Shown here piece after piece: positions 16,496-25,338 of a stretch of DNA of 64,000 bases. Source of the stretch: Actinomycetota bacterium (lineage in GTDB: Bacteria > Actinomycetota > Actinomycetes > S36-B12). Numbering within the stretch: the first letter of the stretch is position 1; every line of letters starts with the position of its first letter. A program made the position numbers and the translations under genes. Under the pieces are notes generated by a model. That model saw nothing but the letters and a program-made list of their open reading frames with translations. It searched no databases and was not told the origin of the DNA. The DNA lies in NCBI GenBank assembly GCA_016717115.1, contig JADKGE010000002.1:186001-250000 (forward strand). The letters run 5' to 3'.

Positions 16496-17668
16496 TCACA
16501 CTCCCGCGCTGTAGCCCAAGCTGCGCAATGCCGCCTGCTCAGCGTCAACGGCCGCAGCCTCGCTGGCCGCCCCCAGCACGACGAATCCGGCCCGATCGTC
16601 GCTGGAGGTGGGAGTCCCCTCCGCCAACGGGTTCGTGATCACAAGAGTGAGCCAACCCTCGATGGTCGAGTCGCGGCGAGGGACAGTGGTGGGCAGCGAC
16701 AGGGCTGGCAGGAAGCGGAGGATCGCCGCCCTCTCGCGGAAGTCCCTCGGCGGCGGCGGACTCGACAGGGACAGCAAGTCGCGCAGCAGAGCCTCGGCCG
16801 GATCGAAGGAGGTGAGGAACGGCACGACAACACTGCTGATGGCGGAACCACCACCGCGAAGGGCGATCTCCACCAACGTGACATCCATGCCATCGGCGAA
16901 CAGCTCGGCATGGATGATCCCGAACGAGATGCCCAAGGCCGCGACGATCCGCCGCACGGCCGCGACCAGCGGCCCCTCAGCGTCGGCATAGAGCGACGGC
17001 AGGAAGTCGAGTCGCTCATCCAGGCATTCATTGCCGAGGTACTGCGATTTCGCCGAGATGGCGAGGGGAAGCAGTGTGCCATTCGAGACATAGCCGTCAA
17101 CGGAATACTCGCGCCCGAAGACCGCCTGCTCGACGAGGACACCCCGACCGTCCGACAACGAGAACGAGCGCTCCACGAGTTCACGCTCCGAGCCCGGCCG
17201 CAGGAGCCCCACTCCGCGACTGCCCTGGGACTGCACCGGCTTGACTACCTGAGGTGAAGTCTGGATGAGAGCGTACGAGACCGCGGCGTCCGGGTCGTCG
17301 AAGTGACGGAACGGGGGGATCAGGTCAGGAACAGGGCCCAGCAATCGCCTGCGCATCGCGTACTTGTTCGTGCAGGTATCGATGAGGTCGAGGTCCTGGC
17401 CCTTGAGCCCGAGGGCCACAGCCAGGGCCGCGGACGCACGAGCCGTGTAGTCCGACTGGTCACTGACGACCGCATCAACCGAAGTCCCACCCAGAGCAAG
17501 GACGATCTCTGGAGTAGCGGCGGCATCGAGTTCGATCCAGTGTTCCGCCGCCCACCGCCCCGGAACGTCCGGACGCGGATCCACCACCGTCACGTCGGCA
17601 CCCAGGCGATGGGCAGCATCTATGCACCCCATCTGGTTCTCGGCTCCCCCGAGGACAACGACCCTCAC
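16496..17668 (-). CDS. ATP-grasp ligase
   Basis: 390 residues of the carbamoyl-phosphate-synthase-like ATP-grasp class. The N-terminal Rossmann domain begins VRVVVLGGAENQMGCIDAA. The ATP-grasp core has VVKPVQSQGSRGVGLL (lysine and glycine-rich loop), VLVEQAVFGREYSVDGYV and the metal-site segment LVEIALRGGGS. Such enzymes join a carboxylate to an amine through an acyl-phosphate. In this context an amino acid or carboxylated sugar may be joined to an amino sugar (inference). GTG at 17668 overlaps the stop of the GT2 gene (GTGA), showing translational coupling. Confidence 0.85.
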   Translation of the reverse strand: MRVVVLGGAENQMGCIDAAHRLGADVTVVDPRPDVPGRWAAEHWIELDAAATPEIVLALGGTSVDAVVSDQSDYTARASAALAVALGLKGQDLDLIDTCTNKYAMRRRLLGPVPDLIPPFRHFDDPDAAVSYALIQTSPQVVKPVQSQGSRGVGLLRPGSERELVERSFSLSDGRGVLVEQAVFGREYSVDGYVSNGTLLPLAISAKSQYLGNECLDERLDFLPSLYADAEGPLVAAVRRIVAALGISFGIIHAELFADGMDVTLVEIALRGGGSAISSVVVPFLTSFDPAEALLRDLLSLSSPPPPRDFRERAAILRFLPALSLPTTVPRRDSTIEGWLTLVITNPLAEGTPTSSDDRAGFVVLGAASEAAAVDAEQAALRSLGYSAGV

Positions 17669-18657
17669 CCGGGATCGCTCCCGCTCCTGTTGAAGCTCGA
17701 CCCCGTGTCCTGAGCGATCACCCCGGCAGGCCTGCGGCCGGTCGTCTTGATGAGCGATCCAAGGTAGAAGCCCAGGATGCCGGTGCTCAGCAGGATCGTG
17801 CCGGACATGAAGAGCAGGGCCACCATGAGGCCGGCGAATCCGGCCGTGACGATGACCCCGGTGAAGCGAAGCACCACGATGACCACGCCCAGAAGGAGCG
17901 AGAAGGCGCACACGATCAACCCGGCTACCGCGGCGAGCTTGAGGGGGATCGTCGAGAAGGACACGAGCGCACTCGTGGCCAAAGACAGTCGTCGTCGGAA
18001 GGAGTAGCCCGACTCCCCGTGCTCGCGCTCGTGTCGCACGACGGTGATGGTGGTCATGGGGAATCCGAACCAGGCGACCATCCCGCCGAAGAACTCCGTT
18101 CGATCCGGGAGGGCCAGGAAGTGGTCGACCACCCGCCGAGACATGATGCGGAAGGTGCCCGTCCCCCGCGGCAGCGAGACCCCCGTCAGGCGATTGAAGA
18201 AGCCGTAGAACAGCCACGACGACCAGCGGGCGCTGAACGATCCCACGGGGTCGTCCCACTGCGCGAGCACGATGTCCGCGCCGGCCTTGGCCGTGTCCAG
18301 CAAGAGCGGGAGGTATGCGGGGTCGTCCTGCAGGTCGGCGTCCATGGTGACCACCCAGTCACCCGTGCTGGCCTCAAGGCCCACACCGAGGGCGGCCTGC
18401 TGCCCGAAATTGCGGGTCAGCCGGATGCCACGAAGCGCGGGGAACCGGGCGAGCAGCCCCTCGACGACCGCCCACGTGTTGTCGCCGCTTCCGTCGTCGA
18501 CCACGATGACCTCGTGGGCGATGCCCCGTTCCTCGAGAGCGGCGCAGACCCGCTCAACCAGTTGTCCGATGGTGGCTGCCGACCAGTACAGCGGCACCAC
18601 GACACTCACCTCGGGGTGCGCGGGGCCGCGGCGGTCGATCGGTTCGCTCGTGGGCAT
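17665..18657 (-). CDS. DPM1/GtrB-type polyprenyl-phosphate glycosyltransferase
   Basis: 330 residues. SVVVPLYWSAATI, EVIVVDDGSGDNTW, TRNFGQQAALGVGLEAS and VTMDADLQDDP are the GT2 landmarks of the DPM1/ArnC/GtrB group. RGTGTFRIMSRR and a C-terminal pair of membrane helices (after residue 240) are typical of GtrB-like enzymes that make undecaprenyl-phosphate sugars at the cytoplasmic face. ATG at 18657 is preferred over an in-frame GTG 27 bases upstream because it has AGGA seven bases before it and an internal promoter (TAGCAT) just upstream. It is coupled to the ATP-grasp gene. Confidence 0.85.
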   Translation of the reverse strand: MPTSEPIDRRGPAHPEVSVVVPLYWSAATIGQLVERVCAALEERGIAHEVIVVDDGSGDNTWAVVEGLLARFPALRGIRLTRNFGQQAALGVGLEASTGDWVVTMDADLQDDPAYLPLLLDTAKAGADIVLAQWDDPVGSFSARWSSWLFYGFFNRLTGVSLPRGTGTFRIMSRRVVDHFLALPDRTEFFGGMVAWFGFPMTTITVVRHEREHGESGYSFRRRLSLATSALVSFSTIPLKLAAVAGLIVCAFSLLLGVVIVVLRFTGVIVTAGFAGLMVALLFMSGTILLSTGILGFYLGSLIKTTGRRPAGVIAQDTGSSFNRSGSDPG

Positions 18658-18687
18658 GGACTGGTCCTGACTGGAGGGGGTCACCGC

Positions 18688-18693
18688 ATGCTA
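18688..18693 (-). promoter_or_regulatory. possible internal -10 TAGCAT before the GT2/ATP-grasp/amidohydrolase genes
   Basis: TAGCAT on the minus strand would start transcription near 18681, giving a leader of about 24 bases with AGGA before ATG 18657. It lies in the 64-base gap after the zinc-ribbon methyltransferase gene, so the last three genes could also be expressed on their own. Confidence 0.4.
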
Positions 18694-18721
18694 CCGATCC
18701 CACCGCTCCGCCCCGGAGTCG

Positions 18722-19606
18722 TCAGTGGGACCCGCCGGCCACGGACGGCGGACTGCCCTTCTCCTTGACCGCCACGACGAGGAAGCCGGTGGAGATGTTC
18801 TCCGACCCCGGCATCCGCCGGAACAGGACGTCGAGGAACTTCAGTGGGGACAGCAGGGTCTGGAAGAGCAACGCCAGAACCCGCTGGAGCGGGGCGATGC
18901 CCAGACTCAGCGGGATGGCCAGCCATTCGCCGAGCACCCAGACCAGCCCGCTCGTAGGCCCGAAGCTCTCGGTGCGGATCACCCTGAGACCACGAAGCGC
19001 CCTCTCGAGGCCCGGTCGAGTGAAACGCTGGTAGTCGTGCGGTGCCGCATGGAACCCCTGCATGAAGGGGACGAAGACATAGGCATGGCCCCCCGGACGC
19101 AGGACCCTGACCAGTTCGGCGACCGCCGCGTGCGGGTCGGGCACGTGCTCGAGCACGGCGATGCTGAAGACGATGTCGACACTGTCGCTCGCGAACGGAA
19201 GGCGGTCGGCGTCGGACACCACGTCAACGTTCGGATACGGCATCAGATCGACGTTGACGACGCCGTCCATGATGCGGGTGTTGCCAGAGCCGATGTCGAC
19301 GGCGAGCACCGACGGCGTGATGCGGCCACGCAGCCGACGCCTTTCGGAGATCCAGTGGGGGTAGACCGGGCTGATGAGGTCGATGAGGGTCGTGTACAGC
19401 TTCGGATGGAGCTTGAGGCGTGACTTGAAACTGTCCGTCGCGTCGCCGGTCACGACCGACGTCTCGCCGCCGAACCACCACTTGCCCTGCGACATCTGCC
19501 AGGACCGGTCGCAACGAGGGCAGGTCCGCGTCGCGGTGCCGATGCCTTCGAGCAGGTCGCCGCAGGACGGGCACTCGAGTGGCAGCCTGAGCAGGTCAGC
19601 CTTCAC
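18722..19606 (-). CDS. SAM methyltransferase with N-terminal zinc ribbon
   Basis: 294 residues. Four cysteines C12, C15, C29, C32 (ECPSC...TCPRC) form a Trm112-like zinc ribbon. It is followed after a linker by a UbiE-like methyltransferase: AVDIGSGNTRIM as motif I, NVDLMPYPNVDVV as strand 2, DIVFSIAVLEHVPDP and LRPGGHAYVFVPF. A hydrophobic C-terminal segment (WLAIPLSLGIAPLQRVLALLF region) may hold it to the membrane. GTG at 19606 overlaps the end of the membrane-protein gene by 11 bases. Glycan or lipid-linked sugar methylation is the likely job. Confidence 0.78.
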   Translation of the reverse strand: MKADLLRLPLECPSCGDLLEGIGTATRTCPRCDRSWQMSQGKWWFGGETSVVTGDATDSFKSRLKLHPKLYTTLIDLISPVYPHWISERRRLRGRITPSVLAVDIGSGNTRIMDGVVNVDLMPYPNVDVVSDADRLPFASDSVDIVFSIAVLEHVPDPHAAVAELVRVLRPGGHAYVFVPFMQGFHAAPHDYQRFTRPGLERALRGLRVIRTESFGPTSGLVWVLGEWLAIPLSLGIAPLQRVLALLFQTLLSPLKFLDVLFRRMPGSENISTGFLVVAVKEKGSPPSVAGGSH

Positions 19607-21512
19607 AGTCCTGCCCCGCCTCTCGAGGTGTCGACACCGGCCGCCAGAGCACGAAATCACCCGCGGCGACGCAAGCATACGAATCCGGGAACGGCCGCCC
19701 CGCGACGGCGGCAAGCTTCTGCATCGTGAGGTCGACGGCAAGATGACCGGTCGGATCCTCGATCGAAGACTCCCGGCTGGTCAGGAACCATGACCGGTCG
19801 AACGGGAAGTCCAAGAACGGCTCGGACAAGTGGAAGTCCACGATGTCGTGCGCCGCCGAGTAGCCGAAGATGGTGAGCGCCAGGAAATCGGGCACCCGCG
19901 CACCCAGCGCGTACGGCACCGCTGGATTCCACGTGTACGAGACATCCGCCAAGGGGGTGCCCGCGGCCCAGCCCACCGACTCGGCTCGGTCGCGCAACCC
20001 AGTGATCCCCTCGCTCAGGGCAGGTTCCAGAAGGAGTCTCGCGTCATGGGTACCGATGAGCGTCGATACCGTCTGCTCGGCCAGCGGAGCCGCGCGGAAG
20101 GGTGCCCGCCACCCGCTTCCCACTGCCGCGCCGGCCAGGATGCATGCCGCGACCAGGACAGCCGCGCCGATGACGACTCGATCCCGAGTCATGCTCCGTC
20201 GAGCAACGCCCGCTACCGCTGCGACGAAAGACAGACCCGCCGCCAAGGACGCCTGCGCATAGATCCCGTTGCCCGAGCCGAACGAGAACACGAACGGCAG
20301 CACTGCGATCAGGGCCACGCTCGACCACCGGCCGAGGGAGTCATCGCGGTCGTCGCCGTCGTCCTTCGTGCCCAAGCGCGCGCCTGCCAGCAGAGCGGCC
20401 ACGAGAATCACAAGGCAGGCCGTGGTGACGCCTGCACTCGCGATTCCGAACGCCTCGCCGGCCGGGCGCAGCACAGGCACGGGTGCCCCCGCGATCGCCA
20501 GCGCCGACACACCCACCAGTCCGAAGCCCACGAGCCGCAGAGCCAGCCAGCGGCGAGCGGGGATGACTGCCACGAGAAGGCAGGCCAACCCTGCCATCAT
20601 CGTCAGCACCGGATAGTCCGGCGCCGCCGCAAGCCCGGCTGCCACGTCGCGCGGCAGGAGCACGGCAGCACGGATCGCGGACGACGTCGTCTGAAGCGGG
20701 TCCGGGGCCGGCATCTGCAGCGCCAGCCGGAACACCGACAGGAAGTCGGTCGGCCACAGCCGAGCCAGGACGGCGACGCCCACCCAGACAGGCAGGAGAA
20801 GGACGTTCCACAGCACCCACCAGCCGGCGAGGCGCCAGCCGACGGCCACCAGGACGAGCACCGCCGTCAGGACAAGCACGAGCGGAAGAGTTGTGGGCTT
20901 GGCCGGGAACGTCATGAACAGGGCAGCTGATGACACACCGGCCAGGACCGCCGTGATGAGTCTGCGACCGTCGAGCGCCCGAGCTCGGCCGGCTGACACC
21001 ACCGTGAGAGCCGACGCCACCGAGATCGTCAGTCCGACGAGGTTCAACCAGTTGTAGCTCGGAGTGCGAAGCATCGGCGCATAGAACAGGAGCGAGCCCG
21101 TGGCACCGGTCAAGGCCGCGATGACCGCGAACCATCGGGCTGCCCGGGCGCCACTGGTGGTGTCTCGCGTGACGGCACGAGCGGCAGCCCAGCCCAGCCA
21201 GGCCGAGGAGAGCACCAGGAGCAGCGCGCCCAGTGTCCTGAAGGCGGCTATGTCATAGCCGACCAGAGCGAACACCGGCCGCGTGTGCCAGCCGAAGGGG
21301 AAGCCCCAAGCGGCATTCAGGGACGGCGGTTCGGCACCGAGCAGGTACAGGCCCTCGTCGCTCAGATCGAGCCCGCGATCGGTCGCGAGGATTCGACCGA
21401 GGCCCCACCACGAAACGGCAAGTCCGGCCACAACGACGAACAAGATGGCGGCCCAACGCCACGAGAAGCGTCTGCGCTGGGCGGTGGCCCCAGCTTCCTC
21501 CGGCAGACGCAC
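19596..21512 (-). CDS. polytopic membrane protein, possibly GT-C glycosyltransferase
   Basis: 638 residues, about twelve helices. After the first helix comes LDLSDEGLYLLGAEPPSLN, an acidic external loop with the D-E pair expected at the catalytic site of GT-C enzymes; the C-terminal 150 residues are soluble and presumably external. The GTG start at 21512 sits exactly six bases after a CATGAT hexamer, so it appears leaderless, and longer readings would overlap the divergent GT2 promoter. It heads the five-gene unit ending with the amidohydrolase-like gene. A GtrB-type enzyme lies in the same unit, fitting a donor-maker/user pair. Confidence 0.62.
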   Translation of the reverse strand: MRLPEEAGATAQRRRFSWRWAAILFVVVAGLAVSWWGLGRILATDRGLDLSDEGLYLLGAEPPSLNAAWGFPFGWHTRPVFALVGYDIAAFRTLGALLLVLSSAWLGWAAARAVTRDTTSGARAARWFAVIAALTGATGSLLFYAPMLRTPSYNWLNLVGLTISVASALTVVSAGRARALDGRRLITAVLAGVSSAALFMTFPAKPTTLPLVLVLTAVLVLVAVGWRLAGWWVLWNVLLLPVWVGVAVLARLWPTDFLSVFRLALQMPAPDPLQTTSSAIRAAVLLPRDVAAGLAAAPDYPVLTMMAGLACLLVAVIPARRWLALRLVGFGLVGVSALAIAGAPVPVLRPAGEAFGIASAGVTTACLVILVAALLAGARLGTKDDGDDRDDSLGRWSSVALIAVLPFVFSFGSGNGIYAQASLAAGLSFVAAVAGVARRSMTRDRVVIGAAVLVAACILAGAAVGSGWRAPFRAAPLAEQTVSTLIGTHDARLLLEPALSEGITGLRDRAESVGWAAGTPLADVSYTWNPAVPYALGARVPDFLALTIFGYSAAHDIVDFHLSEPFLDFPFDRSWFLTSRESSIEDPTGHLAVDLTMQKLAAVAGRPFPDSYACVAAGDFVLWRPVSTPREAGQDCEG

Positions 21513-21518
21513 GCTCGA

Positions 21519-21524
21519 ATCATG
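21519..21524 (-). promoter_or_regulatory. -10 CATGAT, leaderless start of the 21512-15683 unit
   Basis: CATGAT on the minus strand is followed by six bases (TCGAGC) and the GTG at 21512. Position and spacing match the other leaderless starts in the window, although the first base is C rather than T. Confidence 0.5.
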
Positions 21525-21562
21525 CCACCTGTCGGAGCCGAGGCGCGGCACGCCGCCTGACG

Positions 21563-21568
21563 TACTAT
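21563..21568 (+). promoter_or_regulatory. -10 TACTAT, leaderless start of the GT2 gene at 21575
   Basis: TACTAT on the plus strand, six bases, then GTG at 21575. No ribosome site is present. A TG two bases upstream of it (CCTGACG) may act as a weak extended element. Confidence 0.65.
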
Positions 21569-21574
21569 CCACGA

Positions 21575-22528
21575 GTGCAAGCCAAGAGCCCCATCGTGTC
21601 CGTGGTGCTGCCGATGCACAACGGCGAACGCTGGGCCGGCGAGGCAATCCGGTCGGTGCTCGCGCAGACCGTCGACAACCTCGAACTCGTGATCGTCGAC
21701 GACGCATCCACCGACAGCAGCCTCGAGGTGGCCTCCTCCTTCACCGATCCTCGGATCTCCATCCTTGAACTGAAGGAGAACGTCGGGCTGGCCGCAGCGC
21801 TCAATCGAGGCATCCACCAGACGCGAGCGGGCATCATCGCGCGCCACGATCAGGACGATATTTCGGCTCCCGACCGACTCGAGAAGCAATTGAGCCTCCT
21901 TGGCGTCCAGGCAGACGTGGTGCTGGTCGGAACGTGGGCCACCGTCATCCGCCCGACCCCGCATGGCGACTGGGAGGTAGCCGGCCACCATCGACACCCC
22001 ACGACGGATGCGGAGCTGAGACTGAGGCTCCTGTGGAACAACCCCTTCGTCCACAGTTCCGCCGTGTTTCGTCGGGACGCGTTCGAGGCAGCGGGCGGGT
22101 ACGGAACCGACCCCGTGAACAATTGGCCCGAGGACTACGACCTGTGGTCCCGAATGATGCACCACGGCCACCTCGCGAACGTCCCGGAGGAGCTGGTCAT
22201 CTACCGGGAGACAGCGGGCGGGATGTCCCATGCCTACAGGGATCGGATCGCAGAGGGGGTCGTCCGGATCGCCTCCCGCAACCTGGGGCAAGCAACCGGC
22301 CGCAGCCCCGACGATCCCACCGTCAGGGCCGTCGCGCGATCCCTGAACAGCCAGCCCACTTCCCGAGTGGGCGCCGCAGAGTCGTTGCAGCGGCTGTCGC
22401 TGTTCTCGAAGGCGGTTCAGCAGACGTGCCCTCGCTCGGGCATCGGCCTGGTGGGCGCACGGCTTCGCTGGAGCGGCAAGTTGCTCGTGCGCTCGCTCGC
22501 GCCGGTGCGCGGTAGCCTCGTGCCGTGA
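21575..22528 (+). CDS. glycosyltransferase family 2
   Basis: 317 residues. VSVVLPMHNGERWAGEAI is the N-terminal nucleotide-binding strand, ELVIVDDASTDSSL the first acidic pair, and IIARHDQDDISAPDR the D-x-D-D metal site. WPEDYDLWSRMM carries the ED motif of inverting GT2s that build surface polysaccharides. The 100-residue tail is soluble and unassigned. It lies 55 bases upstream of the ABC exporter gene and may share its transcript, so its product chain is a candidate substrate of that exporter. It resembles the GT2 at 25335-26129 in the DQDD/DHDD to EDYxLW region. Confidence 0.85.
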   Translation: MQAKSPIVSVVLPMHNGERWAGEAIRSVLAQTVDNLELVIVDDASTDSSLEVASSFTDPRISILELKENVGLAAALNRGIHQTRAGIIARHDQDDISAPDRLEKQLSLLGVQADVVLVGTWATVIRPTPHGDWEVAGHHRHPTTDAELRLRLLWNNPFVHSSAVFRRDAFEAAGGYGTDPVNNWPEDYDLWSRMMHHGHLANVPEELVIYRETAGGMSHAYRDRIAEGVVRIASRNLGQATGRSPDDPTVRAVARSLNSQPTSRVGAAESLQRLSLFSKAVQQTCPRSGIGLVGARLRWSGKLLVRSLAPVRGSLVP

Positions 22529-22583
22529 CGGTCTGGACGGATCCCCACTGTGTAGGCGATGCAGTCACGCTGGGTGTGCGCGC

Positions 22584-24440
22584 ATGAAAGGCTGGGAAGC
22601 GGCCTCCCAGAGCCTCACCCTCCTTCCTCCCGCCGACCGACGCAAGCTCGGGTTAGTCACCGCGATCCAGATGCTGAGCGCGCTGCTCGATGCAGCAGGA
22701 GTGGCCCTGTTCGGGATCGTGGCCGCCCTGGCCACATCGACGGTTTCCGGCAGCCCACTGCCCAGCGCCGCGTCGAAGGCCCTGAGCGTCCTGGGCATCG
22801 ATTCGGCCGACATGACCACAGCGGTCATCCAGCTGAGCGTTCTGGCGGGCCTGCTCCTCATCGGCAAGAGCATTCTCAGCATGATTCTCACGAGGAGGGT
22901 GCTGAGATTCCTGGCGCATCGTCAGGCCATCGTCTCTGGACAACTGGCGACCTCGTTGCTGTCTCGGCCGTTGGTGCAGATCCAACGTCGGCAAAGTCAG
23001 GAGACCGCGTTCGCTCTCACCACCGGTGTCAACGCCGCCATGCTGGGCGTGCTCGGGCAGAGCATCACCGTGCTGTCCGAACTGAGCCTGCTCGGCGTCC
23101 TGGCGATCGGCCTGCTGGCGCTGGATCCACTCGTGGCGATCTTCGCCGTCGGGTTCTTCCTGGCGATAGCCCTGGTCCTCCAGAGGATCATGTCCAGTCG
23201 CGCCCAGCGACTTGGGCAGACGAGCTCGAATGCGGAGGTCGCCAGCACCGCGTTGGTGCAGGAGTCGATCTCGGGATACCGAGAGGTGCTGGTCTCCAAC
23301 CGACGCGGCCTGTACGTCGACCGCTTCCAGGCCCTGCGCTGGCAGGCGGCCTCCGTCCAGGCCGATCTGAACCTGATGGCGCTCATTCCCAAGTACGTCT
23401 TCGAGATCGCGCTGATCGTCGGCGCCGGACTGCTGGCGTACACACAGTTCCTGTTCAAGGACGCCGCTGCTGCCATGGCCACCATCGCGGTGTTCCTCGC
23501 CGCCGGTTCCCGCGTGGTGCCTTCGATGCTGCGCCTTCAGGGGGCGGCCCTAGGTGTGCGAGTCACGAGTGGCATGTCGCAGCCCACCATCGAACTGGCG
23601 CAGGAGCTGGCGGCAACAGAGGAGGCGCCGACCGGGAGTGAGCCGGCGAACCTGCTGAGTGGGGCTGAGCTCGCACGGACGATCCAGTCCGGGTATGCCG
23701 ACTTCGCGGCCACGATCGAGCTGAGCGACGTGACCTTCGCCTACGAGCCCGGTGAGCGCTCGGCACTGCACCATGTCGACCTGAACGTCGCAGCAGGATC
23801 GTCCGTCGCACTCGTCGGCCCGACGGGCGCCGGCAAGTCCACACTTGCTGACGTCATCCTCGGCGTCGTCCAGCCCGACTCTGGGACGGTCCTCGTCGGC
23901 GGCCGTCATCCGCTGGAGGCGATCTCGACGTGGCCGGGCAGCATGGCCTACGTCCCTCAGGAAGTGGCCATGGCAACGGGCTCCATTCGGGAGAATGTCG
24001 CGCTGGGCCTGTCCCGCGACCTCATCGACGATGACCTTGTCTGGGACGCTCTTCGCCGCGCGAAGTTGGCGGACTTCCTCCGCCGGAGCAGGGAGGGCCT
24101 CGACACCATCGTGGGCGAGCACGGCGTGCGCCTCAGCGGTGGGCAGCGTCAACGGCTTGGCATTGCCCGCGCGCTCTACACCCGGCCGCTCCTCCTGGTG
24201 CTCGATGAGGCGACGAGCGCGCTGGACGCCGAGACCGAGTGGGCGGTGGTCGAGACCCTGCAGGAACTGGAGGGGAACGTCACCACCGTGACCGTGGCCC
24301 ATCGCCTCGCCACTGTCCGGCACTGCGACGTCGTCGTGTACTTGGAGAACGGGAAGTTGGTGTCGCAGGGATCGTTCGATGAGGTGGTCGCCGACGTGCC
24401 GAACTTCGCCGCCCAGGCCAGACTGCTCGGCCTCGCCTGA
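22584..24440 (+). CDS. PglK-like ABC exporter/flippase, fused membrane and ATPase domains
   Basis: 618 residues: six-helix transmembrane domain (to about residue 310), then an ATPase domain with VGPTGAGKST (Walker A, near 411-420), LSGGQ (near 517) and LLVLDEATS (Walker B, near 537). The N-terminal layout (LLPPADRRKLGL followed by a first helix with a LLDAAGVALFG segment) recalls PglK, the flippase of lipid-linked oligosaccharides. It would use ATP to move a polyprenyl-diphosphate glycan to the outer face. A close paralogue is encoded at 39717-41675. Start ATG at 22584; no clear ribosome site. Confidence 0.85.
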   Translation: MKGWEAASQSLTLLPPADRRKLGLVTAIQMLSALLDAAGVALFGIVAALATSTVSGSPLPSAASKALSVLGIDSADMTTAVIQLSVLAGLLLIGKSILSMILTRRVLRFLAHRQAIVSGQLATSLLSRPLVQIQRRQSQETAFALTTGVNAAMLGVLGQSITVLSELSLLGVLAIGLLALDPLVAIFAVGFFLAIALVLQRIMSSRAQRLGQTSSNAEVASTALVQESISGYREVLVSNRRGLYVDRFQALRWQAASVQADLNLMALIPKYVFEIALIVGAGLLAYTQFLFKDAAAAMATIAVFLAAGSRVVPSMLRLQGAALGVRVTSGMSQPTIELAQELAATEEAPTGSEPANLLSGAELARTIQSGYADFAATIELSDVTFAYEPGERSALHHVDLNVAAGSSVALVGPTGAGKSTLADVILGVVQPDSGTVLVGGRHPLEAISTWPGSMAYVPQEVAMATGSIRENVALGLSRDLIDDDLVWDALRRAKLADFLRRSREGLDTIVGEHGVRLSGGQRQRLGIARALYTRPLLLVLDEATSALDAETEWAVVETLQELEGNVTTVTVAHRLATVRHCDVVVYLENGKLVSQGSFDEVVADVPNFAAQARLLGLA

Positions 24441-24445
24441 CCGTT

Positions 24446-24462
24446 CCCCTCTAGACGAGGGG
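24446..24462. terminator. short hairpin between convergent genes
   Basis: CCCCTC, five bases, GAGGGG: a perfect 6-base stem just after the ABC exporter stop and overlapping the last codons of the convergent GT2 gene. It could act in both directions. No T tract follows on either strand, so intrinsic termination would be weak. Confidence 0.4.
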
Positions 24463-25338
24463 CCTCGGGCCCAGGCTCGTGGGTGCAGTCCGCGGGGCCG
24501 TCGCCATCGCCCAGCGGCCAGCAGCGAGCGCTGCATAGCCCTTCGCCCCGTCGCGTCGACCCAGCACGAAGCGGGGCAGCGAACGGGCGAGCGCTGCACC
24601 TGCATCCGCCAGCGCCCGAGTCCGGTATCGAGCTGTCGGGAGGCCGGCACGAAGGCGGATGATCGTTGCGACGCGACCGTTCCATCTCGCGACCCGAAGC
24701 TGCGCGGCCAGCGGCAGGGGTGCCACGCGTTGCTCCTCGAGCACCACGGTGTCGGCCAGCACCTCGGTCACGCCCGCGCGGCCGAGTCGGAGGAGCAGGT
24801 CCATGTCCTCGCCACCCGAGCGGTCGTAGTACCCGTCGAACCGCGTGTCTCCCAGGACTCCCATGGGAAGCAACAGCCCGCTCGTGCCGGCCGGCTGACG
24901 TGCCTTGAGGTCTCCCAGCCCGTCGATCGCCTCGACCATCCCCGGAGGGTCATCGGGGAGCGTCGGGACGTGGGCGTAGCGGGAGCGGACGATGGAGTCG
25001 GGATGCTGAAGGAACGTGTCATTCATCTGCCGAATCCAGTCCGGCGGCACCATCGCGTCGTCATCGAGGAAGCAGACGGCCAGGGACGAACTGGCTGCGT
25101 CGAGCGCGCGATTGCGCACGGTCGCATAGCCCGGTCGCGGCTCCATGACGTACTCGGTCACTACCGGAAAGGAGTCCAAGGCATCGACCACCGGCCGGGC
25201 CGAACAATCCGGATCGTTGTCGACAACGAGCAGCGTGGCCCCCTGCGGCCACTCTTGCTCACCCAACGAGTCGATCAGGCGCGCCAGCACAGCAGGTCGA
25301 TTGCGCGTGCAGACCGCGATGGTCAACGAGGGTCTCAT
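24451..25338 (-). CDS. glycosyltransferase family 2
   Basis: 295 residues. LTIAVCTRNRPAVLARLI at the N terminus, LLVVDNDPDCSA as the first acidic strand and AVCFLDDDAMVPPDWI as the metal-binding DDD motif. GGEDMDLLLRL carries the acceptor-side ED. The C-terminal 70 residues are basic and soluble. It is the last gene of a long minus-strand run that includes the Pgl-type genes, and its start overlaps the previous stop (ATGA). Likely adds one sugar to the lipid-linked glycan; donor unknown. Confidence 0.85.
   Translation of the reverse strand: MRPSLTIAVCTRNRPAVLARLIDSLGEQEWPQGATLLVVDNDPDCSARPVVDALDSFPVVTEYVMEPRPGYATVRNRALDAASSSLAVCFLDDDAMVPPDWIRQMNDTFLQHPDSIVRSRYAHVPTLPDDPPGMVEAIDGLGDLKARQPAGTSGLLLPMGVLGDTRFDGYYDRSGGEDMDLLLRLGRAGVTEVLADTVVLEEQRVAPLPLAAQLRVARWNGRVATIIRLRAGLPTARYRTRALADAGAALARSLPRFVLGRRDGAKGYAALAAGRWAMATAPRTAPTSLGPRPLV

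Noticed and set aside
16496..18259. A 587-residue protein extending the ATP-grasp gene upstream
   Set aside because: The extra part runs through the DPM1-type GT2 gene in another frame and has shadow composition; the GTGA overlap at 17668 gives the proper start.
18658..18684. GTG at 18684 as start of the GT2
   Set aside because: No ribosome site; it would lie only three bases after the TAGCAT hexamer, whereas ATG 18657 has AGGA at good distance.
19830..20930. Long plus-strand open frame (366 codons) opposite a membrane-protein gene
   Set aside because: Shadow of the minus-strand gene: low-complexity Arg/Gln/Gly/His composition and no domain.
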